Positions 1 through 11,640 are shown, counted from the first letter of the stretch. The stretch: 64,000 bases of DNA from Typha latifolia (GCA_019914945.1 CM034103.1:7998001-8062000); one strand, 5' to 3'. Numbers and translations: made by a program. Notes: a model not told the origin generated them from the letters alone.

Positions 1-838
1 AGTAGATGTACCACATACTGGTCGACTAAACCAAGATATTGCAATTATTATTCGAAATTTCAGCCATAGATAGAAAAGTTGGGTTTCTCCAAGCTGCCTT
101 AATTTTGCAAAGTATTAGAAAAAAATAGGAAATCATTAAATTATTGTTTAACTGGTGCAGGATTCAAGTAGATCTACTCTCTATGCATTGCTCTCATCAC
201 AAATTCAGCAATTTATTGATTAAAATTTCAACAACCAAAAAAACTTGGTTTTGCCAAAAACTTTTGCCCTAACATAAGAAAATCTAGAAAGAGAGAATGG
301 GGAAAGCATCAAATTGGAGTCTAGTTAGTGTACTATTCAACAAGATCTGCCACATTATTGTCCTCTGATCTGAAGCTCAAACATGTATGCAGTTTTTATT
401 TCAAAACATTTATATGTCTCGACAATTGTACTCCTATTTTCACACAATGACTAGTATCTAGGGCTAAAAGACTTTAATTAAGTTAAAAAGTTATTCAGGC
501 TCTAAAATGGCTAAAGATTCATTTAGGGAATGCCAAAGGCCATGCCAGTGTGCCAGTAGCATGCCAGGCTGGGCCACACTCAGCACAACACATGATGGAA
601 AACTCATTCCTAGGTGTTTCATTCAATTGAAGACAACCCAAATATATAATATTCCCCTTGAATTTATATCAACCCCTAAGGATTAACACATAATATAGGG
701 GCAAAAAGGAATAATTTTTCTTGGGAAATGACCAAATAAATTAGCTTTTGTGCTAGAAAATACAATCTTAAATGTGTTTTGCCAGCAACCATATTAGCTA
801 ATTGAGAAATTTACAAACTGTCAACTTGGTTACTAAAA
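1..838. other. AT-rich intergenic, no gene seen
   Basis: AT-rich sequence with stop codons in all frames. I recognise no exon, RNA gene or element boundary. A short patch near 525-600 repeats TGCCA-type words but is not a clear tandem array. Confidence 0.5.
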
Positions 839-1933
839 TATTACGAACCAAATTTGGAATGATCCGGACGTAAGAAAATTATGAAAACTTAGATGGTGGG
901 CGCCTTGTGAATTAGAGTTCTAACTAGCACAAGGATCGAATCCCGAGACATGCTTTCACTGCTTGGAAGGAGCTCTAATTTCACCTAAATCGAAGGTCGG
1001 GATGAAAAGTTAAAAATAAAACAATGGAGATAAGTCAGAATAGGGCAGAACGATGAATATCTGACATTGCGACTATAGGGTAGGGTGGCTGTTGGAGGAA
1101 GGTGGTGGCTAAGGTTGGAAGCTTTGGAAGTTCTACATCTATGATCTACTTCTAGAAAGGTAAAGACGATCTAATAGCTACGATAAAATGGTAAATACGG
1201 TAATAAAAAAATAACTAAATTAATTCTCAATGCTTGGATGCTTAACAAAAGAGCCCAACCCTCTATATATAGAGGTCGGTTACAATGAGTCTCACTAGGA
1301 TTAGTCTTAAAGGCTGACACGACTTGAATTAAGACTTGTTTTAAAGGCTTATATGACTTAATTAATTCTCAATGCTTGGATGCTTAACAAAGGAGCCCAA
1401 CCCTCTCTATATAGAGGTCGGTTACAATGAGTCTCACTAGGATTAGCCCTAAAGGCTGACACGACTTGAATTAAGACTTGTTTTAAAGGCTTATATGACT
1501 TAATTAATTCTCAATGCTTGGATGCTTAACAAAGGAGCCAAATCCTCTATATATAGAGGTCGGTTACAATGAGTCTCACTAGAATTAGCCCTAATGGCTG
1601 ACACGACTTGAATTAGGACTTGCTTTAAAGGCTTATATGACTTAATTTGACTTGCCTTAAAAGCTTACATGACTTAATTGTACTTGCTTTAAAGAGTTAC
1701 TTGACTTAACTAGACTTGCCTTAAGGGTTGTCGTAACTTATTTGGACTTGCCTTAACTAGGCTTGCCTTAAAGGCTATCATGACTTATTTCGACTTGTTT
1801 TAATGGCTCACATGACTAAATTAGACTTGCCTAAAAGATTTACATCATGAAATAATTAAAAAATAAATAGACTCGACTCGACTTGACTCGACTCGACTTG
1901 ACTCGACTTAACCCACATGGTCGGATCGTAACA
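839..1933 (-). mobile_element. Solo LTR, family A, copy A1
   Basis: Minus-orientation LTR whose sense strand begins TGTTACGATCCGACC at 1933 and ends near GGTTCGTAATA at 839 (terminal CA decayed to TA). The flanking 5-bp repeats are TAAAA (834-838) and CAAAA (1934-1938), one mismatch apart, which fits a target-site duplication. It is related to the copies at 21852-22575 and 49297-49851 and to the fragment at 6735. It is longer than the others because a 142-bp unit is triplicated and short GACTTAATT-type repeats are expanded towards 1900. No coding sequence is left beside it, so recombination between two LTRs probably removed the element. Confidence 0.75.
1221..1646 (-). repeat. Three tandem 142-bp units carrying the LTR TATA region
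   Basis: The word TAATTCTCAATGCTTGGATG starts at 1221, 1363 and 1505, an exact 142-bp period. Each unit contains a self-complementary CTCTATATATAGAG-like core, which is the likely LTR promoter, so the TATA region is present three times. The single-copy version is seen in LTR A3 near 22120-22135. Confidence 0.85.
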
Positions 1934-4250
1934 CAAAATTAACTCTATATTGGAGGATCTAATGTTAGAAGAGTCTAAAAGCAAAGAGGCTACTGGACTT
2001 TCAATATGGATAACCTTAATAACGCAAATCCTTTCCAATGGCAAGGTTGATTTCTATGTACTATAGGATTTTTGCCAAGAACTAAGAAAGGGAAGGAATA
2101 ATCAAGCACCAGGGTAAATAGATGATAACATATGATTATGATATTAAGCATGAAAAGATAATTAAGGGGAAGTGATTCAAGCTGGTACGATTATTGCAAA
2201 AATAATTCAGACAAGGATATTAGAGATAATCTAAGCAAGGGCAACTATAGGAGCATAAAGCAAAATAGAAGACAACTCAATTTTGGACCTTCAAATCACT
2301 TCTAGATTAGAAGATCTCACATCTTCAAGGCCACAACTATGACATCATTGTCAATCAATGTAATCATCCATTCATTTACACTAAAGCAAGGTCTTAAGAA
2401 TAATGACAGTATGACACTTTATTGTTGCACGACCTTGTCAGTATGACCTGTTCTAGAAAGCATGGGCAAGGCTGGATCAAATACAAACCAGGACCCTAAG
2501 TGAGAATTTGAGATGAGGTAATTTTAAACTTAACACTTGGACATGAAACTAATCAAACTATATGGCTTAATAACATATTATTTTTCTATCATTTTCAAAT
2601 GCTAAACAACCTATAACTTGAAAAACAGAGTACTTAGGCTAGGAGATAATAGGAAAAACCGAAAAATTATTTACAATTCTCCTTCAGGTAGAAAAGAGAG
2701 AGAACTTCCTCTTCCCTTTTAGTCGTTAGAGAAATAAAATGCAAAATTCCAACTTTCCAATTTTTTTTCTTCTTAAATTTTACACAATTGTCATTAAAAA
2801 CTTTTTCAAATATCACAATTACCATTACATTCTTCAAAATAATGATGATTGCCATTGAAATTTTGAACTCTCAGAAATGGCATTCCATCTTATCCTTATA
2901 TTTCATAAAACATAACTTTGCAATGCAAACGGAATAAAGTTAGAATACAGTGTCAGGAATTATATTTTCTATACTTTCAGCAACAAGTATGCAAAATTCT
3001 AGATTTTGAAAAGTAGAGCATGTTCAATATTTAGATATAACAAAAACAGCCAATGATTAGGAATATTCCTTTAAAATGGACAATGATGGTATTTTTGGAA
3101 GGATCAAATAATTTTAATGATAATTATGATATTTAGCGAATGTAGGGTAATTCTGAAATTTATAAAGTTTTGAATGGATCTGTAGATAACCCTTCTCTTC
3201 TTATCTAAAACCAAAATTGTATCAATCTGAAAAAAAAAATTTGATATCAGGAGAGAGAGAGATTTTCATAAACTTTGCAATGTTGATAGCTTATGGAATT
3301 AAAGGGAGGGAGTAAGTGCCATTTTCCTGAATCAATGTACAAAAATGACCTACTAAAGAGAACTGATGTGCCTGTAATTTTGGTGGCTCACAATTCTAGA
3401 TCTTTGTTAAGGCTTAAGAGTGATATATAATTACACAATAAAAATGGTGCCATCTATCAATTTATCTTCAAATCTGGGTCCCCTAATGAATGGGGTTTTA
3501 AGCCACTGCTTGACATGCCTTACATTTGCATCACTACTGAGCATGGCCCTGAATAAAGGGTTTATGCTGCTGGTTGTCGTGCCTTACATTTGGCATCAAT
3601 ACTGAGCATGGGCTTGTCAATATGAAACATGTCGAGCAGCACATCCCCTATTACTTGGTATTGGACATTTTGCAATAAGTCAGTATGCTAGGTAGGCTCT
3701 ATAAAGTCCAAATCTAAATCGGTGACTTATAATGGCATGTAATGTAAATACTGCAGAAACAAAAGAAAATTTCGACGTGAATAAATGACCTAAGGGTAGA
3801 TCTTCCTTTTGAGAGGTCTCATGAGTTACTAAACATAACATTCTAGTAATATTGCTGCCCAAGTTTACCTATGTCTCTTCTATCTCAAGAAATTTAAATC
3901 TTGACAATTTCCCTTTCTCTGGATAAGCAAAAACAGAAAAAAAAAAAAGGTTCTTTCTACGACAGAACAACAGCCAAGCTTTTACTTGAATAGGACTCAT
4001 AAAATAGTTGCTGAAAAAATATCTTTACACTTGTTTCATGTACAGAAAAGTGAGCCATTAAACAGCCTAGAACTTAAAAAAAATCTTTCCACTTGGTTTA
4101 TCACGTAAAAAAATGGCCATTAAATATAAATCCTATCCGTCAAGGACCATAATCAAGCATAGTCTAAGCTTAAATAAGTACATTGCAAAATCACTTAATG
4201 GGTCCTCGAAAGTCGAAACTTGTCAAGTAGCTCCCAACAAACCTGAATTA
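1934..4250. other. AT-rich intergenic, no gene seen
   Basis: No exon, transposon domain or RNA gene recognised. A short local duplication of a TGCCTTACATTTG(G)CATCA phrase lies near 3515-3605. Short open frames here look like chance. Confidence 0.45.
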
Positions 4251-4273
4251 TTTTCTTTGTTCTTTCTACTTTT

Positions 4274-4695
4274 TTAAGAATGATGCTGAGATCTTATTGT
4301 AATGTAAGCATCACTTCTGTATCTTCCTTTTACACTCCTATCAATTGGTTCCACTTCATAGTAACATATCAAATAATCCATTTCTAAAAAAATATTCACT
4401 GCAACATTCCTTTCATTCATATTTCTAGTAAACGTTTTGAATATAGAATAAGGTATTAAGCCAAATTTATCGAATGAGCAGCCATCAATTGGCACAGATT
4501 TGTCATCACTATAATTCTTACAAACCCTCGAGCTTTTTCATGATAGCCAAGTTCAACTGGAAACTCTTTATAAAAATGTTACCTTCCGGAGGAATAGATC
4601 TTCTTACACTGATAAATCCTGCATTACAATTTGTTCTAATAGATCCTTCTCAAAAACAAATTTCAGCAGTACCACTTCTCTCATCCTACAACAAA
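4274..4695 (-). pseudogene. Decayed coding block, family not recognised
   Basis: Minus-strand frames give protein-like text interrupted by stops and frame changes. First comes a stretch reading RSGTAEICF, stop, EGSIRTNCNAGF, then SVRRSIPPEG, and next VELGYHEKARGFVR in another frame. After that an open stretch of about 73 codons begins near PIDGCSFDKFGLIPYS. Amino-acid use looks like a real protein rather than translated AT-rich DNA. I do not recognise the family. It could be a relic of a host gene or of a transposon. The candidate first exon at 4856-4894 lies just upstream on the same strand, but I cannot show that they belong together. Confidence 0.4.
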
Positions 4696-4810
4696 TTTTA
4701 GTTAACAATATCCCATTGGCGTACTTTTTTTTTCCTCGAATCAAGATCACTCTAATAGGAAGTTATAGATTCCAGGCGGCCGCTGGTTGGGTGGCGAGAG
4801 AGAATGAGTG

Positions 4811-4820
4811 AGTGTGTGTC

Positions 4821-4852
<32 letters not shown>
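4811..4852. repeat. Compound GT/GA microsatellite
   Basis: A GT-dinucleotide run passes directly into a GA run. It lies inside the intron implied by the candidate exon at 4856-4894, right after its GT donor. Confidence 0.9.
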
Positions 4853-4855
4853 TAC

Positions 4856-4894
4856 CTCCGTCCTCCACCGTCCGTCGCTTGCCGCCGCTACCAT
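4856..4894 (-). CDS. Candidate 13-codon first exon of an unidentified gene
   Basis: The minus strand reads ATG then MVAAASDGRWRTE, ending GAG|GTACTC with a possible GT donor at 4855-4854. It lies in a GC-rich island, and the sequence upstream of the ATG (4895-4960) resembles a plant 5' leader, with CCCTAATCC and CT-rich stretches. No second exon could be assigned with confidence. The decayed block at 4274-4695 is the only protein-like text downstream. This may be a relic promoter with its first exon, or an LTR leader of a kind I did not recognise. Confidence 0.3.
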
Positions 4895-5091
4895 ACGCCG
4901 TTCGCCGCCGGCCCGAAGAGATGGAAAGGATCGAGAGAGGAAGAGGATTAGGGCTCGAGTGAGCTAAAAATAGTTTTACCTAACTCAAGAATAAAATGAT
5001 ACATTTCTGGTGGAGATGAGAAATCTAAGAAAAATGAAATGTGTAGGAGAAAAGTGGTGGGAGGAGAAATTTTTATTTTTGGCCTGATATG

Positions 5092-5656
5092 TAGAGGTGA
5101 ACACGAATAGTGCTCAATCCGGATCCATATTTTTAGTCCGGATACTAATTCGGATACGGATATTGAACAAATAGCAAAATTTAAAATCATATCCTAACTA
5201 AACGGATACCGATAATTTTCGGATAGAAGATCGAATCTTAAATAATATTGATTAAATTTAAAATAATTATAATATTTTTATTTATATATAATTAATACAA
5301 AATTATTAAGAGTTTTACGATAAATAATTTTTTTGTATGTCAAATTTATAAAATTAGAAAAATTAATCTCTATAAATAATATATAATGTATTATTAGTAA
5401 TAATATTAATATTTATTATTTAAATAAGCAAATTAAAAACTGTAAATTATTTTAAAAAATATGCAGATAAATGGATATCCGATATCCGTATCCGAATCCG
5501 AAAAATATATCCGACCTGTATCCGAATCCGTATCCGAATTTTTTTCAAAAATTCTATCCGTATCTGAATCGGATAGAAAATTTTTATCCGAATCCGATCC
5601 GAATCGGGTCGAATAGCGGGTCGGGTCGGAGTTAATCCGACCCGTTTTCACCCCTA
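5092..5656. mobile_element. hAT-like MITE with GGATAC-rich interior
   Basis: The left end TAGAGGTGAACACG and the reverse complement of the right end, TAGGGGTGAAAACG, match at 12 of 14 positions and form terminal inverted repeats. The flanking 8-mers CTGATATG and ATCATATG match at 6 of 8, which fits an old 8-bp hAT target duplication. The interior has no coding capacity. Towards each end it is built from short variants of TATCCGAATCCG, so the two arms are broadly complementary; the middle is extremely AT-rich. Confidence 0.65.
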
Positions 5657-6150
5657 ATCATATGACTTAGATGGCTTTCAACATATAATTCTATATAAAG
5701 CCTTCAAATATTAAGTTTATTTTGAGCATAAAATCATCAAATATTGCTCTTTGGAACAAAATAATCTCTATTGTGCATTCATGCAATAATATATATCAAC
5801 CCAAGTCAATTTGTAAAACTAACTTCTTTTAAAACAATAATGGCAACCTTTGCATTAAGAAATATAAATAAGTATCAAATCTATAACTCTTTCCAAATTC
5901 AAAATCTAAAACATATTAATAATATCATGTTTCACAACGCAATATTACTTTATGAAAACTGATGCGAAACATATCCATTTTTTTAAAATATATTGATAAT
6001 AGACTCAATTTTACTCACCTTTAAATAATTAAATTTTGAAAAAAAAAAACTTTAGATTTAATATAGAGGGGAAAACAACAACATTTAAGATATTCATTTT
6101 AGCATTGATAACTTGCCAGTTTGACTAATGAATTAGGTTTTTCTAATTGT
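5657..6150. other. AT-rich spacer, nothing recognised
   Basis: Very AT-rich sequence between a MITE and an LTR fragment. No exon or element boundary seen. Confidence 0.45.
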
Positions 6151-6700
6151 TGTAACACCTACATAGCAGCCATGTGGACGACGCCTGCGTCCCACATGAC
6201 ACACATGATGCACATGATAGAATGGGTAGACGTTAATATAGAGCTAAACATATATTCAAGGTAATCAATTCAAGAGATAAATCATATTAGAATCCAAATA
6301 GACCTTTAGCACAATAATTTATGTATATGTCAAAATAATACTAATTAACTATAAAATCTGACATGACCTACACAGGCCATGATAAACTGTCAAGTTTATG
6401 ACTAATTCGCAAATAAAAATATAGTCAAACATGTACAATATCTTCATATACACTATCATTTATGTGTTAGCTCATCTTGTCTTAGCTATAAAATATTTAT
6501 TCACAATATCTCGATTTGTTATCAGTACCACATATCTAAAAGTTAGAAAAATAAAAAGAGTCGTAAGACAAAGGACGCACTAAATAGATCATATCCTAAA
6601 TTAGAAATTAAATCAAAAAAAAAATCATGTCATGAATGAGCATGTAAATATATTATCAATTAATATATATATAATATATAACATTATCAAATATAATAAT
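6151..6700 (-). mobile_element. LTR fragment, family E/F
   Basis: It begins TGTAACACCT at 6151, the reverse complement of an LTR 3' end. About 220 bp in is ACAGGCCATGATAAACTGTCAAG, closely matching the same place in the LTR at 63716 (ACAGGCCACAACAAACTATCAAG). The 5' part of the LTR is missing or too diverged, and the right edge near 6700 is approximate. No target duplication was found. Confidence 0.5.
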
Positions 6701-6734
6701 ATATATAATGAATAACAAATTATTACATTCGTTC

Positions 6735-7440
6735 TTTGTAAAAGTAGATCGTAACTCTAGATCCATCTTCAAGCACCAAAACCATAACCATCATCATTCA
6801 CTACAAGCCACCCTACTATACAAACTGTCCACCACCACTCTCTGACGGCCACTACAATGTTGGATATTTCCACTTTTGTCCCATTCTAACATACTTCAAC
6901 TATTTTATTTACATTTTCACTCTAACCTTCGATTTAAATAAAACCAGAGCCATTAGATTCATAACTTGTGAGGCTACCACCGCAAAAAAATTTATAATTT
7001 TATTAGGTCTAAATTAGTCTAGATCTAATTCGTAAAAGCGATATTAGAGCCACTATTTCTCTACCGATGTTTAACATGAGATCGAGGAAGACGAATGAGA
7101 AAGGAGCACCCATGGAGGACCAAGATCTTGACTCTATCCATCTAGATGGGTGAGGAAGTTGGTCGAATTTATGTAATCATCAAAGGAGATCTTTGAGAGG
7201 ATCGAGAAGGCTGTGCAAGCCTTGATAGTAGTTATCCTAGCTCGACACAACTCCCCTGCGCCATTAGCATAGCCGGCCATGCTAAATGCGGTCAAAGCAC
7301 TACCTCCGACCATGTCGAAGTCCTTGCCACCTCTGTAGACCCTCCCAATTATTGACGTGATGTCGGAGAAGCCCCCAGCGATGGCCCTGACTCCGTCTTC
7401 CTCAGCTGTGGTGGAAGCTAGGGCCCAAAGCCCTAGTTTT
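6735..7440 (+). mobile_element. Family A LTR fragment, primer-binding site and gag-like leader
   Basis: 6735-7036 matches the 3' part of LTR A3 (22259-22575), including the shared phrase CACCCTACTATAC and the ending near AATTCGTAA. Directly after it, GATATTAGAGCCAC at about 7040 resembles the initiator-Met primer site TGGTATCAGAGCC. This makes it a 5' LTR, the only family A copy here with internal DNA attached. From about 7070 more GC-rich sequence includes a short frame starting MEDQDLDSIHLDG that soon hits stops, probably decayed gag. It ends near 7440 without a 3' LTR. Confidence 0.5.
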
Positions 7441-9429
7441 TATTAAGTAAAGATATTCCTTACTTTTATTTCAATTAGTATCATAGCATATCTTAGATTC
7501 ACATTTTTCAATTAGTATATTAAGATTCAATATATATTGGCTACAGATTCTATATATATTGGCTACAGATTCTACATATATTGGCTACAAATTCCATAGA
7601 TACCAACTTCAAAATTTACAATTATGAATTGCATAGTTAATAACTTGGATTCCAGATATAATAACCTAAATACACTTTGTTATAGATAAAATGACTCATT
7701 TTATTAAACTCAATTTTATATATAGTGATTAATAATATATTTTATAGATACTAACTCCGATCGTATCTTCAAATTCTATATATATTAACTTAAATTTTGT
7801 AGTTACAAATTACGGATTTTGAATAATTAATTATATATTTTATACTTACTAACTATGAATTTTTAAAATATATCTATGAAATTTATAAATATATCTATAG
7901 AATCCATCACTATATTTATGAAATCTAAAAAATAAACTTTTACATAATCTAAATATGAATATTTACTGAATATGTAATTATATATATGGAATTTACAAAT
8001 ATTATTTTGGTTCATCTTTATAGTTATTCATTTTACTACCAACTAAATATATAGTTTTGTTTATACCTTATGCATTTTCAAACATTAATAAGAGATGTTC
8101 ACCCTCAACAATGTCGACAAAAATTTACTTACTTTGATGAAATATGGTACTTAATAGTGACACGAACCGACTTGATCTGATTTGTAATAGTTTCTAGATA
8201 GATTCAAAGACATAATTGTAAAGAGCGATTCCATTAGATCCACTTGCTAGATGCTCTTGAAATTTGAATATATTGTCGCTCTTGAAGATCAATTTCTAAT
8301 GGATCCAAGATCTTAAGATTTGACTGGATCTTGAGATATTGATAAAACTATGGCCAAAGGTCGGAGATATGTTCTAGGCACAATAATGTAAATTGAAGGA
8401 TAACCGAGAGGAAGCGAAGAGGGGTGGGAATTAGGCATTTAGGCCGACCAGTCCTACGAAACTAGGAGGATTGGTTAACAATTGAGATTAGAAATAAGAT
8501 GAGATCGTTTTGACAACAGAGGCCACAACACAATTTTGTTAAACGTGGAAAATCTCTCTCATGGATGAAAGGAATATAAATCATGGACCAACCAAAATCG
8601 AATAGGTCTACACACGTAAATTATCAAAATAAGTCTTACAATTGCTTTATATTGCACCAATGGTTATTGATTGAAGTCTCTCATTTGCTTGAACTCCTTG
8701 ATTAATTACTCAAGTAGAAAACCTCGCCAATCACATGTCATAAATATAAATGAACTATTCAGCTCCTTCGATGTTTTAGAATTATCCTTTGATGTATCTC
8801 AAACACACAGACATATAAAGTAACTCTACTCACTCTTTAATAGAAATAATGTTTCATGAGGGAACTAAAGAACTCTCTAAAATGAAACTATAATTTCCTT
8901 GATTTCTTTCTTCGATGGATGACTTCTTCTAAACCTTTGGATACTTGTATAGATGTGAGGAACATCTTTCGTCAACAATAGAAAAATTCACTAAAGAAAA
9001 TTCTAAGTTTGAAAGGGAATATGATTTTCATACTATCTATGCATGTCGTCCGGACGCCTCTAAGTTACCTTAAGTGTTCCTATTGCTAGCATCCGGACGC
9101 CCATGACCTTGTTTGGACGACGTTCTAAAACTCATATGCTAAAACTGAATTATGATCCAATTGTCTTAATTTCTGTCTTATCTGATCATCCATAGAATAT
9201 ATGACTGACTATACACTTACAACTAAATTGTGAAAGTCTAATACATATGAATTTGTCAATGAATTTACCATTATAATTGTACTTAGAGTCATCAACAAAT
9301 GCCTAGAGATATTGTAAGATCAATTGATTATATTTGGTCAGCACATGCCTGCCTAATAGTCACTTTTCTTTAGATAAGAGTCCATAGACTCAATTTTTTA
9401 TTAATAATCATGAATACAAGCTGAAATTA
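7441..9429. other. AT-rich repeat-derived spacer
   Basis: About 7530-7600 holds three tandem copies of a roughly 24-bp TATATTGGCTACAGATTC unit. Around 9045-9120 the phrase TCCGGACGCC recurs, a style also seen in the repeat block at 51761-51992. The block around 8500-8720 reads like retroelement leader DNA, but no protein domain or boundary could be set. Confidence 0.35.
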
Positions 9430-9750
9430 GTGTTGGGTCAGACTACTCATGATGACCACCTAGGGTTATAGCAAGTCTAGCAAGCGAGTGAGCTATAAAG
9501 TTGTTGCAACAACTTGTATAACAAACTCTCACCAAACCTAGGTCAACCAGGATATTCTTGTAATCATGAATTATATGCTCCATTGTTCAAACATAGCTTG
9601 TGCCGCCATTCATCAAGTTGATTAGAGACTGTGAATCATTAAAAATATAGCACTAACCTGTCACATTCTTGTTCTTCAGTTCTTTTAATCTCTCAAAGAG
9701 AGCAGGAGCCTCGCCCACCAGGGCACTTTCCCAAAGCTATAGGGCACTTG
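9430..9750 (-). pseudogene. RNase H-like (RVT_3 type) retroelement relic
   Basis: The minus strand reads as a decayed plant RNase H-like domain of the kind found at the end of LINE open reading frames. The recognisable pieces are ALVGEAPALFERLKELKN, then NDSQSLINLMNGG, then IIHDYKNILVDLGLV and ending FIAHSLARLA, in that order. Stops interrupt it. Known family layout: the GEAxAL helix, the DSxxLI strand and the HxLARxA helix are RVT_3 landmarks. No reverse transcriptase or poly-A tail was recognised nearby, so it is an isolated scrap. Confidence 0.6.
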
Positions 9751-11005
9751 CTTAATAGCAAGTTAATCTTGATTGTTTGATCCTTTCTTGGATGAACAAT
9801 CCAATTAGTCATCTTTTTATAGTCATCATCTACATCTAATCATTAGATCGTACTCAACCAAAAAGGAATGACCATGATCTTTTAATTGGGATGTATTCAT
9901 GCATCAATTAAAGTTCAAAAAGTGTACCAACCAACTCTAGTAGAGTTTATATGTACCTTTCCGATGATCAAGGCGGTCATGGGGATTGACTCCAACCATA
10001 AACAATTATTATGGAGAAACTTATTTGGTGATTTGATAGCTTGTCTCAATGACTCGACTTAATTGATAGCTTAGTAGTGTGATTAACTTGATAGGGCAGG
10101 TCTCACGGCGTTTAGTTTAGAGTAATTGTTCAACGACGCATATTGTTTGATGCCTAGATTAGACAATTTACTATATTGGCTAAAGCTTGGTGGGATTTAA
10201 GTGTCTATATATCTAAGGAGGGTTGATCCTTTGTCTAGTTCATATTTAGCATTTGGGCACATGAATAATTAAAAAAAAGTTGAACCGGTGATGATATCCA
10301 AAAAGAAAAGAAAGCTCTAGAACTGTCAAAAAATGATTCATCGATGAGATGATCTCCACGACCTTCACTTAGAATAATAGAATTATGCCAATTCGGAGGC
10401 CTAACATTTTATTATTATTAGGAGGCTTAGTAATATTTATTTACACTAATAACAATTTTTAGTATCAAAAAAATTATGCTAGGGTAACTTTGGATGGAAA
10501 AGTGAACAACTGCGATCCAATTGAAAGAAAGTTCAAAGAGTTTAGTGATTAAAATTTTTTATAAGTAAAATGTATTTAACTTGCTCTTGTGCAATTGTTG
10601 ACTAAATTCCAAGCACTTGACAAACGACAAAGAGAAAATGATGCAATTCACATGGAATGTGCCAGAAGAAGGCTGAGAAGCCAGCCAGCAAGAGAGTGAG
10701 AGAGAGAGAGAGAGAGAGTTCACTTGGAGTAGTGGAAATTATCCCAATTCGGAGGCCTAGCTAGCATTTTTAACTTGTTATTTTTATTTTACTAATAACA
10801 AAGAAGGGATGCTTAATATTTCAGTAATGGAATTTTAAGTGGAAGAGGAAACTTTCCGCAGAACAATTACTCACAGCATACTATATATTCGACTCTTCTA
10901 GATAATATTACAGAATCTGTATATATAGTACTACATGCTTTGCAGTTTTAATTTATTCAGAGAGACATCAGATAGTATTAGATATCTAGGAAGTCATGAG
11001 CTCGA
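9751..11005. other. Intergenic, with a diverged local duplication
   Basis: The phrase CCAATTCGGAGGCCTA occurs at about 10388 and 10744, each followed by a TTTTATT-rich tract and ACTAATAACAA, indicating an old duplication about 355 bp apart. A GA microsatellite lies at about 10687-10720. The 3' region of the peptide gene occupies the right end. Confidence 0.45.
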
Positions 11006-11388
11006 CTAGTTGCCATTGCAGCAATCGTCACCGCAACAAGCTTGGCCGCAGCGGATCATTGGCCTGAGAATAAACCAGCAGCATCGGCATCTTACTGCAA
11101 TAATTAACAAAAAAAAAAAAAGAACATCTCATCTGTAGATCATCCAAGAATTAATAGCTTAACCTTGTAGCTGTGATCTACAAAGTTCTTGCTTGTTTCT
11201 TCTTTCGTTCTTTCTATGTATTCCTGCTTTTCAATTTATTTATTCTTGAAACTATATACATCATGTAAGAGTAGAGGAGGCTAACCTTGTGGATCTATCT
11301 CATGCTCCTTGGAATTCGACAAGGCGGCCATGATGAGCACCATCACCATGAGCCAAGTAGTCACATCAAGAACAGTGATCCTCCTCAT
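11006..11388 (-). CDS. Secreted cysteine-rich peptide, 63 residues, two exons
   Basis: Exon 1 is 11286-11388 and exon 2 is 11006-11094, separated by a 191-bp GT-AG intron whose acceptor reads TTATTGCAG. The joined frame gives 63 residues. Residues 1-24 look like a signal peptide: MRR, then a hydrophobic stretch (WLMVMVLIMAAL) at 12-23. The mature part has eight cysteines at 37, 39, 40, 50, 54, 55, 59 and 60, spaced C-x-CC-x9-C-x3-CC-x3-CC. The signal exon and cysteine exon are separated by a phase-1 intron at codon 35, a layout common in plant cysteine-rich peptide genes. It should be secreted, with disulphides, and could be a signal or defence peptide. I do not recognise a named family. The alternative acceptor at 11050 would shift into an immediate stop. 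The 5' leader carries a CT/GA repeat, and a duplicated TATA region lies upstream. Confidence 0.65.
11095..11285 (-). other. Intron of the cysteine-rich peptide gene
   Basis: The donor GTTAGC follows CCACAAG at 11285, and the acceptor is TTGCAG ending at 11095. It holds an A-run near 11110 and no other feature. Confidence 0.6.
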
Positions 11389-11395
11389 TCTCCAG

Positions 11396-11397
<2 letters not shown>

Positions 11398-11429
<32 letters not shown>

Positions 11430-11433
11430 CTCT
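11398..11433. repeat. CT/GA microsatellite in the peptide gene leader
   Basis: An almost pure CT run (GA on the gene strand) sits between the proximal TATA box and the ATG at 11388, inside the inferred 5' leader. Confidence 0.85.
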
Positions 11434-11640
11434 GAACTAAGAAGAGCTATATGCTTTATAGACGAAAGTTAACTTGAACTAAGTCTTTTATCTTTCTACC
11501 TTCTCCAAAGCATGTGAGTTTTGAGTAGAGACAAGTGTGAACTAAGAAGAGCTATATGCTTTATAGACGAAAGTTAACTTGAACTAAGTCTTTTATCTTT
11601 CTACCTTCTCCAAAGCATGTGAGCTTTGAGTAGAGACAAG
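11434..11640 (-). promoter_or_regulatory. Tandemly duplicated core promoter of the peptide gene
   Basis: 11434-11535 and 11539-11640 are direct repeats of 102 bp with a 105-bp period. Apart from the 3-bp spacer I see a single difference (GAGTTTTGAG versus GAGCTTTGAG). On the gene strand each copy contains CTATAAAGC: TATAAAG lies at 11454-11460 in the proximal copy and 11559-11565 in the distal copy. The proximal box is about 66 bp before the ATG, a good distance for a short leader. The near identity shows that the duplication is recent. Two start sites 105 bp apart are possible. Confidence 0.75.
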
